Assembly (NCBI RefSeq): GCF_003255815.1
Contig: NC_037689.1
Span: 145,910,951-145,974,950, forward strand
DNA from: Theropithecus gelada
Taxonomy: Eukaryota; Chordata; Mammalia; Primates; Cercopithecidae
Reading direction: 5' to 3'
Length of the DNA stretch: 64,000 nt
Positions 1 to 11,153 of this stretch are shown here, piece after piece. A program made the position numbers and the translations under genes. Numbering within the stretch: the first letter of the stretch is position 1; each line of letters begins with the position of its first letter. The notes below the pieces were generated by a model. It made no database searches, had not been told where the DNA came from, and saw nothing but the letters and a program-made list of their open reading frames with translations.

Positions 1-14
1 CTCAGAAATATTAT

Positions 15-112
15 TATTATCCATTTTGCCCAAGTCTGTCAGCTAATAGTTGTCACAGTCAGGGTTGAAACCCAGGTGTGTCTGACTTCCAAGCTCATTC
101 TCTTTCCCTATG
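15..112 (-). repeat. MIR SINE fragment
   Basis: Reads as the antisense of a MIR tRNA-derived SINE: CATTTTGCCCAAGT, then a degraded 'GCTAATAG' stretch, then GGGTTGAAACCCAGGTGTG and TCTGACTTCC. This is the usual 5' portion of MIR read backwards. It is diverged and truncated by the window edge. Confidence 0.7.
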
Positions 113-800
113 TTTGTAGGTGTCTCTGGTTGAATCAGATGCTGATTTCTTCCCAGAAGTCTAGATTCAGAATTAAAGAAACAAAAGAATGAAAGTATTA
201 AAGTGGTTGCTTGAATATCAAAACTGGATGGTCATGAATACCAAGGATCTATTTGTTTTATTATATATATATGCTTTGGCAATCCCGAATTGGAGTAGAG
301 TCAGTCCTCAGACAATAGTTCTCTATTTGAATCAGAGCAATGAGATGCAACAATTCAGTTGCATCTCCCTTAGGCTCCCCAACTGAAGACCACCTTCTGG
401 CTGAATTACTTTATGGTGTGGTCTTTTTGGTACCTCAGTAGCTAAGAAAGTGTTTTCAGATTAATAAGATGTTGAAACACCAGATGAGCCATCAAGGCGT
501 GTGCAAGGTCTCCATCCTTAAGAATGTCCATGTTGAGAAAACCGTTCATCCTAGATAGCTGAACCGTTCACCTCTTGGGATCTTTGACAATTCTTGATTT
601 TTGCACGACATGCACACTTATCAAATTAATTTCACCTTAAGCCAACATCTACTTCGTAGCTCTTTATAACCAAAGTGCCAACAAATCAACCAGGTGTTTC
701 TGACAACCCGTAGACTGGATTAGACTCTCTATTAGGCACTTGTGGTACTTTTTGCTTCATAGTATTTCTTACTCTTACAGTTCAGTGATTATTTGTGTAA
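113..800. other. Unassigned, single-copy-like DNA
   Basis: I recognise no repeat family, gene or RNA here. A 65-codon open frame at 189-386 has no recognisable domain and a composition no different from its surroundings. I treat it as chance. Confidence 0.5.
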
Positions 801-804
801 TGCC

Positions 805-955
805 TGTCTGCCATGCTAGACTATGAACTCCAGTTGGACAGAGACTGTATTTGTAGTGCTCAGTACTCCACCTTACCTGCAGTGCTTAACCTTGTGACTG
901 GCAAATAGTAGGAAGTCAATAAATATTTATTGATGGAAGAATGAATGAATGAAAT
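805..955 (+). repeat. L2 LINE 3' end
   Basis: It contains the typical L2 3'-terminal order: ACTATGAACTCCAGTTGGAC, 'CAGAGACTGTATTTGTAGTGC', then GGCAAATAGTAGGAAGTCAA and TAAATATTTATTGATGGAAG, ending in GAATGAATGAATGAA. Divergence is that of an old mammalian repeat. Confidence 0.8.
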
Positions 956-2849
956 TTAATAGAAGACTAGACACATACAACCATGCAGCTGATTTAGTGT
1001 TGATTTATGCTACAGTAATTCCCATTCTTAATTTTTAAGCACACCCCTAGTTCAATACCTCTTTCATGACCTAACAGCTCTAGGGGTTTTATGTGATGGA
1101 GGGCAATTCTGTTTGCTTGGTGATTACAAGAGGCAGATACAATATTTACTAGCCTTAGCAATTCCTGAGCAAATGTGGTCCCTGGAGAAGGGCACATAAT
1201 AATAAAGCAGGGAAACCTAGCCGTTATCTCAAGGCAAAGCCACACAGGCATCAAGGCTGAGGCTCACATTCCTGTGGTCTGGAGCTCTGGAGTTTTCAAG
1301 GGTTATTTATGGTGACACTGATGAGACAATTCATTTAAATACTGTAACTGCTGAAGTATCCCAGAATGAAAAACTCAGATCATGGTGGAGTAAATACCTT
1401 GTTGACTCTTTTAACTCTCTGATATGCCATTGTTTCAAGGATTTACACTAAAATACTTGAGTCTTGAGTCCTAAAATGAGCCAAGAGAGATAAACTGACC
1501 ATAGCTTCCTCCTGTACATAGGATTTTGTTTCTTAAAATGAAGTTCACTCTCATCTTTACTCAGCCCATTGTTCTTTAATTGGTCAAATGATGCTATAAA
1601 TGAAGGACTTTGATAGCAAAAAATAAATGCTTTATACATTGCTAGAAAAAGCTTTAGGGGAAAATTTTAGCAAAAGAACAGATTCTTTCTTGTTTCTATA
1701 GAAACCAGTAGTGATCAGGAGGAGCGAGGTGTTCTTTTAAGCGTACACATTAGTAAGGCCAGCTCAGCAGTCTCCAGCATACTGGAGAGCTGGAGTCAGA
1801 GACCCGCTAGCTGGGGGAGTGCCTCTGTCTGAGTCCTTTTGATATCACTGGGAGTTGGGGACATCTTGCTGGAAACACCCGGTTCCTCATAGGCTGAGTA
1901 GGGTTGCATCCACAGTCACTCAGCATCACTGAGCCAGAAAGGTTTTTAAAGGAATCTCCTGTCAAAAGGGGAGGAAAAAGATAAACATAGGAAAGCTTTA
2001 ATATCAGATGTCAACAGGCCTTTAAATGTGCTCTTTACCACTGAGCAGTGAATACTCTAATTGTATCCTGAACAGATCACTTATAAACTGTCCTAAGCAT
2101 GCATTTGAATCATTGGATTGTATGACAATTTGTTGCCCTTTTGGTTTGTCTACTTCCATAAAATCTTTTAAAAATGAAATTTGAATTAAATGTATCTTTT
2201 TAAGTTAAATTTCTAGAGCTGTTAGGTTCCTGACAAGTGAATGTTGGACAAGACTTACAATCAAATTCCAAAGCAAATACTTTTTTCTAAAGCCTAATCA
2301 ATGCTACAGCTTTCAATGATTTATCTAGTCTTTTAAATGAAGTTTAGGTCAAATGTAATGACAGGATGAAGCAGATGCATTTTACTTCAACCTGACATGC
2401 CCCAGAAGGTAAGAGAAATATCTGGTAACTGATAGAAGAGTTTTCTGTTTGCTTGACATTTACTTTGTATGTAAACAATCCAGTATATTGGCATGTCAAT
2501 ATATTAGTTGGTGGTGGTCCAGAACATGATGAGAATTTAGATAGTATTTCTTTCTGCTCACAAATATACACTCTTGATCAACAAGAGAACATTTATTGCA
2601 ATCTTGCCTTGCAGTTGGCAGAGCAGAATGAATCATTTTGAAATATAAACTTCCTCAGATCTAAAATATATCACAGGAAAACACAAGATATAAGGGGAGT
2701 GGATTATGAAATAAAAGGAGCATACTCCATAGTCTATAGGTTATAACCATTAAAGATTGCCATTAGTAAGATGCTGGGCCAAATGTGTAAGACTACATTT
2801 GGTGAGCAGGTATGAAAAGCTCATTATTTCCTTGAAACTGTTCTTTGGA
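956..2849. other. Unassigned, single-copy-like DNA
   Basis: About 1.9 kb in which I recognise no repeat family, gene or RNA. Open frames on both strands are at most 86 codons and overlap each other, with no domain signature. The 1740-1960 stretch is a little more GC-rich than its surroundings but lacks CpG clustering. Confidence 0.5.
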
Positions 2850-3150
2850 GGCAACACTGCATTGTAGAAGGGTAAGAAGTGGCCCCTTACTGGCTATGTG
2901 AACTTGGGTAAGTTACTTTCCCTCTCTGACTTCGGGTTCCTCATCTGCAAAATGGTAGTAGTAAAAATGATAGTGATGGTGATGATGATGATGAGGAGGA
3001 GGAGGAGGAGGAGGAGGAGGAACAGAGGTAGGAATAGGAGGAAGAGGATTTCTCTCTCTAGGGTTGTTGTAAAATTTAGATAAGAAAATCTAGGAAACTC
3101 TGCATATAGAAGATGTACAATGTGAGTCATGTTCCTTTCTACTTTCCCTA
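2850..3150 (+). repeat. MIR SINE split by a GAT/GGA microsatellite
   Basis: The left part carries the MIR core: TGTGAACTTGGGTAAGTTAC, then CTCTCTGACTTCGGGTTCC and TCATCTGCAAAATGG. The right part resumes with AGGGTTGTTGTAAAATTTAG. Between them lies a trinucleotide tract, (GAT)n then (GGA)n, at about 2973-3020. The arginine-rich and leucine-rich open frames here are translations of the microsatellite, not genes. Confidence 0.85.
2973..3020. repeat. (GAT)n(GGA)n microsatellite
   Basis: A GAT-type run passes directly into about nine GGA units. The tract sits where MIR normally has its imprecise GATAATAATAG segment, a common seed for trinucleotide expansion. Confidence 0.95.
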
Positions 3151-3515
3151 AGAACAAACCATATTAGTACTTAACATTTCGCTTTTACCAAGCTTTTAAC
3201 GGTCATTTCTTTGCTCTTCAACGAGAACTGAAGTTTTGCTGAAATATGCTTTGGGAGAAAAGTAACCAAACATCTCTAAAAAGCAAAATAAAACAAAACA
3301 AAACAAAAAAACAAAAAATACGAGGAATAAGAAATATGCCATATTTTCTAGACACATTTTATTTCAGTTTTTTTTCCCCTGGGTGTAAAGTTAGGGTGCA
3401 AAATCTATCAAGTTATTCTATTAATTTTAAATTAAGAAATGTGGAGATTTGCTTTGCTAGAACTAAAGCTTTCCCGATTCTCTGAGGAGAACTGTGTATG
3501 TGTTTGACCTCTAGG
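3151..3515. other. Unassigned DNA with an A-rich tract
   Basis: No repeat family is recognised. An AAAAC-type A-rich low-complexity stretch lies at about 3283-3320. Confidence 0.5.
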
Positions 3516-3519
3516 GCTG

Positions 3520-3655
3520 AAGTCATGGTGTTAGCCCCATGTGACATTAGTGTTCAGAAGTTCTTTCTATGCATGGATAAATCTTAGTTGCCTAGCACAA
3601 GTTGTGAAACATAATAGGGGCTCATTAAATATTTGTTTAATGAATAAATGAAATT
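3520..3655 (+). repeat. L2/MIR-class 3' end
   Basis: It carries TTGCCTAGCACAAGTTGTG, then ACATAATAGGGGCTCATTAA and ATATTTGTTTAATGAATAAA. This is the usual 'cctagcacagtgcctggcac' tail of L2, diverged, with the AT-rich terminal repeat. Confidence 0.7.
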
Positions 3656-4460
3656 ATTATGAAATAAAATTAAAAATGTAATATTTACCAAACTAATCTC
3701 AGTACATTTGTTTCAGTGATTTTTTTCATACAATCATATGTGATATCAGACCACATGTAATAGATATAAAAAGGATAGCTGTCAGTAAAATGGAAAGAAT
3801 CCTTGTCTCCATCTCACTGGCTTGATTGATATATACTCATATCCAGTATTTCCTATAGACAGGCTACCATAATTAATTTGATTATTCTTTCACATAATTT
3901 TGATGGATCAAGATGCAGATGATTTACAATTTCTACCAATCCAAAGTGTACAGTGTATGTTTGTTTTGGTCTGTAATCTCCGAACACTCATTGTCATCAC
4001 CATCAAGCCTACTTTGAACCATACAAGCTATATAGTGTCACATCTACATGGTTATAGACCCTCAATATGCTTAAGATGAAATTTCATATCACCCAATAAG
4101 AAATCTTCATTATTTATTAAGAATGAGTCAGGATGAGAAAGCAGTTGCGACTTCCTGGCTTATTTCGCTGAAAATCTCTTCAATTTGAACCAAGCAATCA
4201 TTACTCTTCTTTTAATATACATCACACACATAGGTGGATCAAGAATTGAAGTCTCATAACATTTAGTAAAGTAGAAATATGCATCTTCGTAGAAAAAATG
4301 TGGAATGTGTATTTGTATTATTCCTTTTCATTTCAAAGATAGTGCTGCTTACAACACTGATGATCTGGGGATGCAGATGTGACTGAAAGGATCAGTGTAA
4401 TGACAATCCTTCTACCTGAGACACAGGAAGTTCTCCCTTTGGATAGGGCCTGGTGCTTTG
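3656..4460. other. Unassigned, single-copy-like DNA
   Basis: About 0.8 kb of AT-rich sequence in which I recognise no repeat, gene or RNA. Confidence 0.5.
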
Positions 4461-4942
4461 TATTGGTTTCCTTGAGCTGCTGAAACAAAACACCACAAAT
4501 TGGTGTGGCTTAGAACAACAGAAATGTTTTGTTTCCCAGTTCTAGAGGCTACAACTTCAAAATCAAGATGTTGGGAGGGATATGCTTCCTCCAAAGGTGC
4601 CAGGAAAGATGTGTTCCATGCCTGTTTCCTAGCTTCTGGTAACCACAGACATTCCTTGGATTGTTGATCCATCGCTTCAATCCTCCACCTTTACATGACC
4701 ATCTTCTTCCTGTATCTTCCCATCCTCTTGCCTCTATGGGTGCCTATCTCTCTGTCCAAATGTCCCCTTTTTATAAGGATACTAGTCATATTGGATTAGG
4801 GCTGATCCTGAGACCCTCATCTTAACTTGATCACCGCTGTAAGAGCCCTATTTCCAAATTAGGTTACATTCTGATGTGCTGAAGGTTAAGACTTAAACAC
4901 ATTTTTTTTTGGGGGGGGAGGGTGGAAACAATTCAATTCATA
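4461..4942 (-). mobile_element. MLT1-type MaLR solo LTR
   Basis: Read on the + strand it is an antisense MLT1C/D-like LTR of the ERVL-MaLR class. It opens with GGTTTCCTTGAGCTGCTGAA and CACCACAAATTGGTGTGGCT, passes GTTTCCCAGTTCTAGAGGCT and ATAAGGATACTAGTCATATT, then ATTTCCAAATTAGGTTACAT. It ends in an expanded T8G8 run (about 4903-4920) and CAATTCAATTCATAATAA. No internal retroviral region is attached. It is diverged and non-functional. Subfamily is by eye only. Confidence 0.85.
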
Positions 4943-5320
4943 ATAAATTTTCATACTAAAGTTTGTTATTTGCAATTGCACCTCTGGCACTTGTGGTATA
5001 GAAGAAGCATTAGCTCAAAAAACCCAACTGCCTTCTTTGGAGCTGCTTTTCTGGGCAAGCCTGTGGACTACTTAATTGTCACCAAAGTTCTACCATCAGG
5101 CCACTTGACTTGAAGCCATGCTTCTGTGGATTCTTAAAGATGACACTTCTGCCCTCCTGCCTGTGATTACTGTGCCTGATTAGCTGCAGCATTGCTTTCC
5201 AACTATTCCAGAACTTGGAATTTCCAGTAATTTAGCTTGGACTGGTCTCTACTCTGTGCCACCCCATACCCCTAACTGCAGCTCATCTAGATTCATAAGT
5301 TTAACTGGGTCTGAAAGATA
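4943..5320. other. Unassigned, single-copy-like DNA
   Basis: No repeat, gene or RNA recognised between the MLT1 LTR and the unidentified frame-bearing segment that follows. Confidence 0.5.
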
Positions 5321-5823
5321 TCAAGAAAATTTAAACTTTGGGGGGGGGAAACAGATGGAAAAGCTGTATTGGAGTGTAAAGTAAAAGATTGTATTGATTA
5401 AAGAGAGGAATTCTAAAAGTCTTGTAGCTAAACTTATTCCTGTGGGAAAAGCTGCTAACCCAAATCCTCCTAGAAAAATAATGCCAATTAAAAAAGGCAC
5501 TGAGTTCACTAGCTTAAAAGCAGGCATTCTCAAGATAGTATTATCATTTAAAAGCTTCTAAAAGCTTTCTTGGAAGCTTGAGCAGGTTCATTGTCCTAAG
5601 GACAGATGGACACCTGATAAAGTATTTATGGCCCAATCTAACTAAGGATCAGTACAGGGTCATAGGGTCAATGATAATAGGACTAATATCTCTAGATCCA
5701 CCTACATATAGGAAGCAGTTTCTAAAAGTTATGAGAAAAAAGATTATTCAGCCTGAGGCATTAGTAACTATTTTGATTAAAAATATTGGTAGGGAGCTTC
5801 AAAGGTCATCATCAAGTAAGTGA
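5321..5823 (+). other. Unidentified segment with an open frame of about 95 codons
   Basis: On the + strand a frame is open from 5539, after TAG at 5536-5538, to the TGA at 5821-5823. It has no ATG near its start. The translation is mixed hydrophobic and basic. It includes TDGHLIKYLWPNLTKDQ near the start and a basic MRKK step in the middle. It looks more protein-like than chance frames nearby, but I do not recognise the family. The segment abuts an L1 fragment at about 5815, so it may be a decayed mobile element or a retrocopy. Upstream (5340-5535) the same strand has stops in every frame. A gene is not supported. Confidence 0.3.
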
Positions 5824-6765
5824 AAAGACACATCACAGAATGAGAAAAATATTTGCAAACCATAGATCTGATAAGGTACTAGCATCCAGAAAAGCCAAAA
5901 AAAAAAAACTGTTACAAAATAATTCAATTAAAAAGTGGCAAAGCATCTGAATAGATATTTATTCAAAGTAGATACAAAAATGCTAATAAATACATGAAAA
6001 GACACTGAATATCTTAGTCATCAGGGAAATGCAAATATTATTAAAAACCATGAGACACCACTTCACACCCACTAGGATCACTATGCCCAAGAAGATACAC
6101 AACAACAAGTGTTGGCAAGGATGTGGAGAAATTAGCACCCTTTGCTTGTGGAAATGTATTAAATAAAATTATGCAGACACGGTGGAAAACAATTTGGGAA
6201 TTCCTCAAAAAGCTAAATATCGAATTTTCATGTGACCCAACAATTACGCTTCTAAGTATACATGGAAGAATATTTAAGACATGTGTCCACATAAAAACTT
6301 GTACTGGAGTGTTCATGGCAACATTATTTATCACAGCCAAAAGTGGGAACTACTCAAATATCCATCAACTGATGAATGGACAAACTAAATGTGGTCTATC
6401 TATACAAAGAATATTACTCAGCCAAAAAAGGAATGAAGTACTGATGTGTGTCACAACTTGCACTACAATTTGGATGAACATGGAAAACATTATGCTAAGT
6501 GAAACAAAAAACAGACATAAAAGGTTACATATCATATGGTTCGACTTATATTCATAGAGTGGTTGTCAGGGGCTGCTGGGAAGGGAGAATGGAGAGTGAC
6601 TGCTAATAGGTACAGGGTTTCTTTTTGGAGTAATAAAAATGTTCTGGAATTAGATCGCGGTGTTTGTTGCACATCTCTGAATATAAAAGGACTACAGAAT
6701 TATCGACTTTGAAACGGTAAACTGTATTATCTATTAATTATATCTCAGGAAAGTTTTTAGAAAAA
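5815..6765 (+). mobile_element. L1M 3' fragment (ORF2 end plus 3' UTR)
   Basis: It starts in the last part of L1 ORF2 (AAGTGAAAAGACACATCACA, AATATTTGCAAACCATAG). It continues through the well-known distal region: ATCAGGGAAATGCAAAT, CACTTCACACCCACTAGGAT, GTTGGCAAGGATGTGGAGAA, ATTATGCTAAGTGAAACAAA. It ends in the 3' UTR (TACAGGGTTTC, TGTTCTGGAATTAG, ATTATATCTCAGGAAAG). The 144-codon frame at 6123-6557 is decayed ORF2 sequence, not a gene. L1MA/MB-like by age. Immediately downstream is about 45 bp of antisense L1M-like flank, shared with the copy at 15.5-16.4 kb. Confidence 0.85.
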
Positions 6766-6824
6766 CAGTTTCACTAACTAGCTTTAACATTCACTGATGA
6801 TTCTTTGAAACAGCAACTAGATAT

Positions 6825-8560
6825 ATTGTTTACAACTTAGACAACAATTTTTATTTCAGAAAAGAGTATTTTATCACTGGCATTTAGAATTGCTGCTGCG
6901 TGGTGATGATAAATAGCAGACAGACTTTAAAAATTGTTAGGGAAATTATGTTAGAAAACATTAATCACTCTAGTTTTGTAAGAATTCACCCAGCTTCCAG
7001 AAAAAGATACACAGGCTGGTTTCAGTGTTGGATCAGTCAGCAATGACAGTCAAAACTTTCTAGTTTGCCAGCTTTTCAGTTGTAAGGTCAGTCATGTACT
7101 CCTTGAAGCCTCTGGGACCCTGATCCCCAGCACATCCACTAGAGGGGGAGCAAGGGAGATAGAATAAACATGCAATGAGTGGTCTTGGGGTGGCTAACGG
7201 CCTGGGGGAAATGCTATACGGCGTGGATAGGAATTTGAACTTCTAGACCAGCATATAGTTTCTTGATATTGTGAGTGTCTGTGGAATGCAATAATCGATA
7301 CTAACCTCTTGCTATTTAAAATGGTGATAAAGACATTTTTTTTTTTTGTCCTCAAGAATCACATGGAAAGCACCTTAAAATTAGATTCTGTTTGAATTGG
7401 ACATCAGGGATCTTTTAAAATTACATTTTAAGAAAAAAACATGGAGGAAGGTTAACTTTGATGTGAACAACACTTGAAAACCAACCGCAGATATTTAAGG
7501 TTAACATATGTCTTATTCCCACAAGATAGGCAACTTTAGTGTTTTTTGCAGTCATGGAAACAAGTTTGGGTTAAACCATATAGAGATTTGAAGCTTTGCT
7601 CTTTGAAGTGAAGCTAAAAGATAGAACAAATGGAATATTTCTTGTATTTGGAGAGAGAGAAAAATCATGATTCCACAGTAAAGTTAGTATTAGCGGTCAT
7701 GTTCTGATGTGACAATCCAAACTAGAAATGTGGGGCAAATTTCTATTGCTGAGACTCCAAACTAAAAATCTTGGAGCTGGATTTTTTCACCCTTAGCATC
7801 ATGTACTCTGCCTTGATAAGGAGGAGACAAAGGATAAGCCAACAATCTTTTAAGATAATAAATATAGAGAGAGAGTTGAGATTTAACCCAATCTATATTT
7901 CTCACAGCAACATCAGGGGTTTTGATGACCTGAATCATCCAAAGAAAGAATAAATATTGCTCAGTAAGGATTTAATAACAACTACATTTTATTATTGTCT
8001 GAGTCATGGAAATCAGCAGTCCTTGTCTATAGTGTACTGATGGCTCATGAAAACATTAATTCTCAACAATATATAGTCAATTCCCACCAATCCTAAAAGC
8101 AGATTATCTAACATGTAGATTATTTCTGGCCCTTCTGCCATAGTGACAAAGGGAAGAGTCGGGCCTTTGTGAATGGATGTGATTGAGTAGCTCTATAAGG
8201 GTTGGTGTAGACAAGGCCAAAGTTAGTAGATTCGTCATTATGATTCATGGCCTCCTGTAGGCAGAAACACCAAGCAAACTGAGCCATAACCACAGCTCTG
8301 GGTTTGGTTGTTTTGATCTTAGTCAATGACATGGAAATCTTTCTTAATAATAGGAGCACACAGATTCATTCTGTAGCACAGCAACTTGTTTATTCTTGTT
8401 TGGGTCAAATTGTTTAGGAAAGGGGTTGTAACTGAGGATCTTACTTCTGGAGGCAAGGGATGGTGGGCTGAATTTATGGTGCTTTATCCTGCCCTGCCCT
8501 TGTGCTTCATGAAGATGATTGCACAACAGCTGTGGCCTTAGTGTTTACCCAACTGCTAAT
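6825..8560. other. Unassigned, single-copy-like DNA
   Basis: About 1.7 kb without a recognisable family, gene or RNA. It contains a short T-run near 7337-7348 and a short GA run near 7651-7660. Confidence 0.5.
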
Positions 8561-8562
8561 AT

Positions 8563-8695
8563 CTAATAATAGTAACTACCATTTACTGGGTACTAGACTG
8601 TGACTGTTACTTACCTTGTCGTTTAACTCTCAAGAAAAAGCTAAGAAGTACACATTATTGTTTCCAATTCAGGGATGGTGAAACTGAGAGTCTAA
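8563..8695 (-). repeat. MIR SINE fragment
   Basis: Antisense MIR 3' half: AATAGTAACTACCATTTACT, GGGTACTAGACTGTG, then TTGTTTCCAATTCAGGGATG and GTGAAACTGAGAGTC. It is followed within 40 bp by a MIR piece in the opposite orientation. Confidence 0.75.
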
Positions 8696-8729
8696 GAAGT
8701 CTCTATGTATAGTATCAGTAACTGCTTTC

Positions 8730-8770
8730 ATTGGAATATTGTGCAGATTTATAAATACATACATAGTGCT

Positions 8771-8808
<38 letters not shown>

Positions 8809-8868
8809 TGTGTGACTGAGCACTGGGCACTGTGCCTGGGACAAGAGAAGCACTAAGTAAATGAGAGT
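8730..8868 (+). repeat. MIR SINE 3' part with an internal (TG)n tract
   Basis: TTGTGCAGATTTATAAATAC precedes the TG run. GCACTGTGCCTGGGACAAG and AGCACTAAGTAAATG follow it. These are the two halves of the MIR 3' region (GGATTAAATG and the 'agtgcctggcac' motif). Confidence 0.7.
8772..8814. repeat. (TG)n microsatellite
   Basis: About 20 TG units with one TA interruption, lying inside the MIR relic. Confidence 0.95.
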
Positions 8869-8869
8869 C

Positions 8870-10608
8870 ACACTTTTTTTGTCCGACATAGCACTGACTA
8901 TTTTGCCATTGCCTACCTAGCAGATTCAATAGGTAATGGTTGAATTGAATTAAAATCTCACTAAATAGATTTTTCAAGTTGGCTTTCCTTCTGTAATTAG
9001 CTTTCTTACAATTTGAGTGGTAATTGGTTGATGGAAAGAATAATTAATAATAAAGGTTGTTTATTTACGGGGTGAGCATTTATCACTGTTCTCGTTTTCC
9101 CTCTTTTCCATCAGCATTTAATTCACAAAAAGGAGAATAAGTTAACTACAGAGAAATTATATTACTAAATATTGAATAGCAATTACAATACATAATATGT
9201 TTTCCTTTTAATTAGCAAGTAGACTGTTCATTATGTTTTAGATAATTGTTACATATCACTTAATTTTATTTCTTTATCATTTGTGGCAGGTGATTACGTT
9301 TCCACAGGGTATAATTTTTAATCACATTATTTTGAAATTTGATTGCAAGATTATGCAGTACAGAATTCAGTGTATTCAGATCACCCTGAATCTCTCACAT
9401 TCTTTGCTTCTGGAAAATTTGCCCTTCTTTCTTCTTCCCTGAATATGTATGATAAGCAAGAATTCAAAATTAATGAAGCCCAGTATTGGTGTAAATCTCT
9501 CTAAATTGCTCATATTTAGAGATCTTTGAACTTGAACTCAGAAACTTCAACTTGTGTCCCATTGCAATAGCCATCTCTTTTAAAACCAGTCTTTTTTGCT
9601 AATAAATGCAAATAATGTGCAAGTGCAAATAATAAGTTATACAATGAAATAGAATGTAATATAGAATTATTATCTGATATTATATTTATATATATATATA
9701 TACACTAAATACAAATAATAGCATCTCTGACTCCTCAAGGAGCTAAATAGCATGTGGTATGTCGTTACCACTTTTCCTCTCCTGTGTCTTTGAGGAATTG
9801 AGCTAATCATGCCCCTTGTTGCCTGCTATGGGATTGACACTGCAAGTTTAGCTATGACAAGAATTCAGTAGCAGTGTACAGGTTGCTTGAACACAGACAG
9901 ACCTCCCTGCTTCTGCTTTGATAATGTTTACAATGAAGGAAAGATCATAGGCGCAGCACCTATTACAATTATTGTTATATTCAGGCATTGGCAGATATGG
10001 CACCCAGATGCTTTGTCGCAGTTTGTCTTAATAACTGGATTATCTGATTTCCTACAAGTTCTGCAATGACAAAGTGGCAACCTTTGGGGGAAAGTTTCAT
10101 AGAATGAGCACTGTTTTAGGCAAGGCAGCCAACTTGGTTTAAAATCAGATCATATCAGAGGAATGAGCAGAGTCTACAATTATAGGTCATACAAAGATTG
10201 TGAAGATATTAAATGTGAAGCAAAACTCTTCAATTTCCTTATTTCATTTTGTTCTGAGGAGTTTAAATAATACTGCTTAATGCTATCAGGATGATGTCAG
10301 TACTTCAAGGGAATAACTTTCCTATTTAGACTTGGTCATGCAGTCTGTTTAACAGCTATTTCCTTTATAATGGCATGTTGCATTTCCCAGCATTCCTTAG
10401 GGCATGCAAGGAGAATGGCATGGACCTCTTGAATAATTAATATGGTTTTTTGAGCAGTAGTCATGGAAACCCAAGCAGTGTCACATATTTGGATTATAAG
10501 AATTAGGCACATTTTGAATATAACATTTAACCAAAAAGGTGGCTACCCACCAAAGACGAAAACCTTTTTCCCAATTCCCCTAGTTTAGCAACATGAATGT
10601 GGTTTGGG
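8870..10608. other. Unassigned, AT-rich DNA
   Basis: About 1.7 kb with no recognised family, gene or RNA. A TA-rich run lies at 9681-9702. The 9000-9300 part has several TAATT/ATTAA cores, but I see no clear boundary. Confidence 0.5.
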
Positions 10609-10610
10609 GT

Positions 10611-10658
<48 letters not shown>
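10609..10658. repeat. (TG)n(GA)n compound microsatellite
   Basis: A TG run of 26 bp passes without a break into a GA run of about 24 bp. The first half favours Z-DNA and the second is a purine strand. Confidence 0.95.
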
Positions 10659-11112
10659 AACTAATCCTTGCTTCATAATACAATTATTTTTATATTTTTG
10701 TGTTTGAATTGCTTAATTGGTTCTCTTTGCTCTATTTTTGAATTCTCTGTTTAATTGAAATGTTTTCACATGCAAGCTTCTGTTTTCATACTTTATCTAG
10801 GGCTGCTCAGTCACAGGTTATTACTTTTTTATTAAAGAGAAAATGCAGAACTTAATTTACAATAAAATAGCATAGACCACTCACTGTCTTGAGTTATCTC
10901 TAAGGTATCACATCCTTTCTAATGCTGCCCCAAACCTCTGATGTTATTAGGTTGTAAGATTTTCAAGTGTGTTAGACAATTGCTATTCATGAAAAAGCCT
11001 AAAGTGTTACTGCGAAGTTTCTAGACCTCCTCTATTAGACCAGTTGTATGTATGGTTCTTTTATTTGTCTCAAAAAGTGTCTCTTCAGAATCAATATCAT
11101 CATTACCTTGAA
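10659..11112. other. Unassigned, single-copy-like DNA
   Basis: No repeat, gene or RNA recognised. Confidence 0.5.
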
Positions 11113-11153
11113 TGTGTGTGTGTGCGTGTGTGTGTGCGCACACACGTGCGCAC
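11113..11153. repeat. Alternating (TG/CG)n purine-pyrimidine tract
   Basis: A TG run with CG steps turns into CA: GTGTGTGTGCGCACACACGT, followed by GCGCAC. The central part is a self-complementary palindrome, rare for a TG microsatellite. Confidence 0.95.

Noticed and set aside
4901..4922. G8AGGG run as a G-quadruplex
   Set aside because: It is an expanded terminal G-run of the MLT1 LTR with only two or three usable G tracts. Weak case.
6123..6557. 144-codon + frame
   Set aside because: It lies wholly in the L1 ORF2 end/3' UTR fragment and is decayed coding sequence of that element, not an independent gene.
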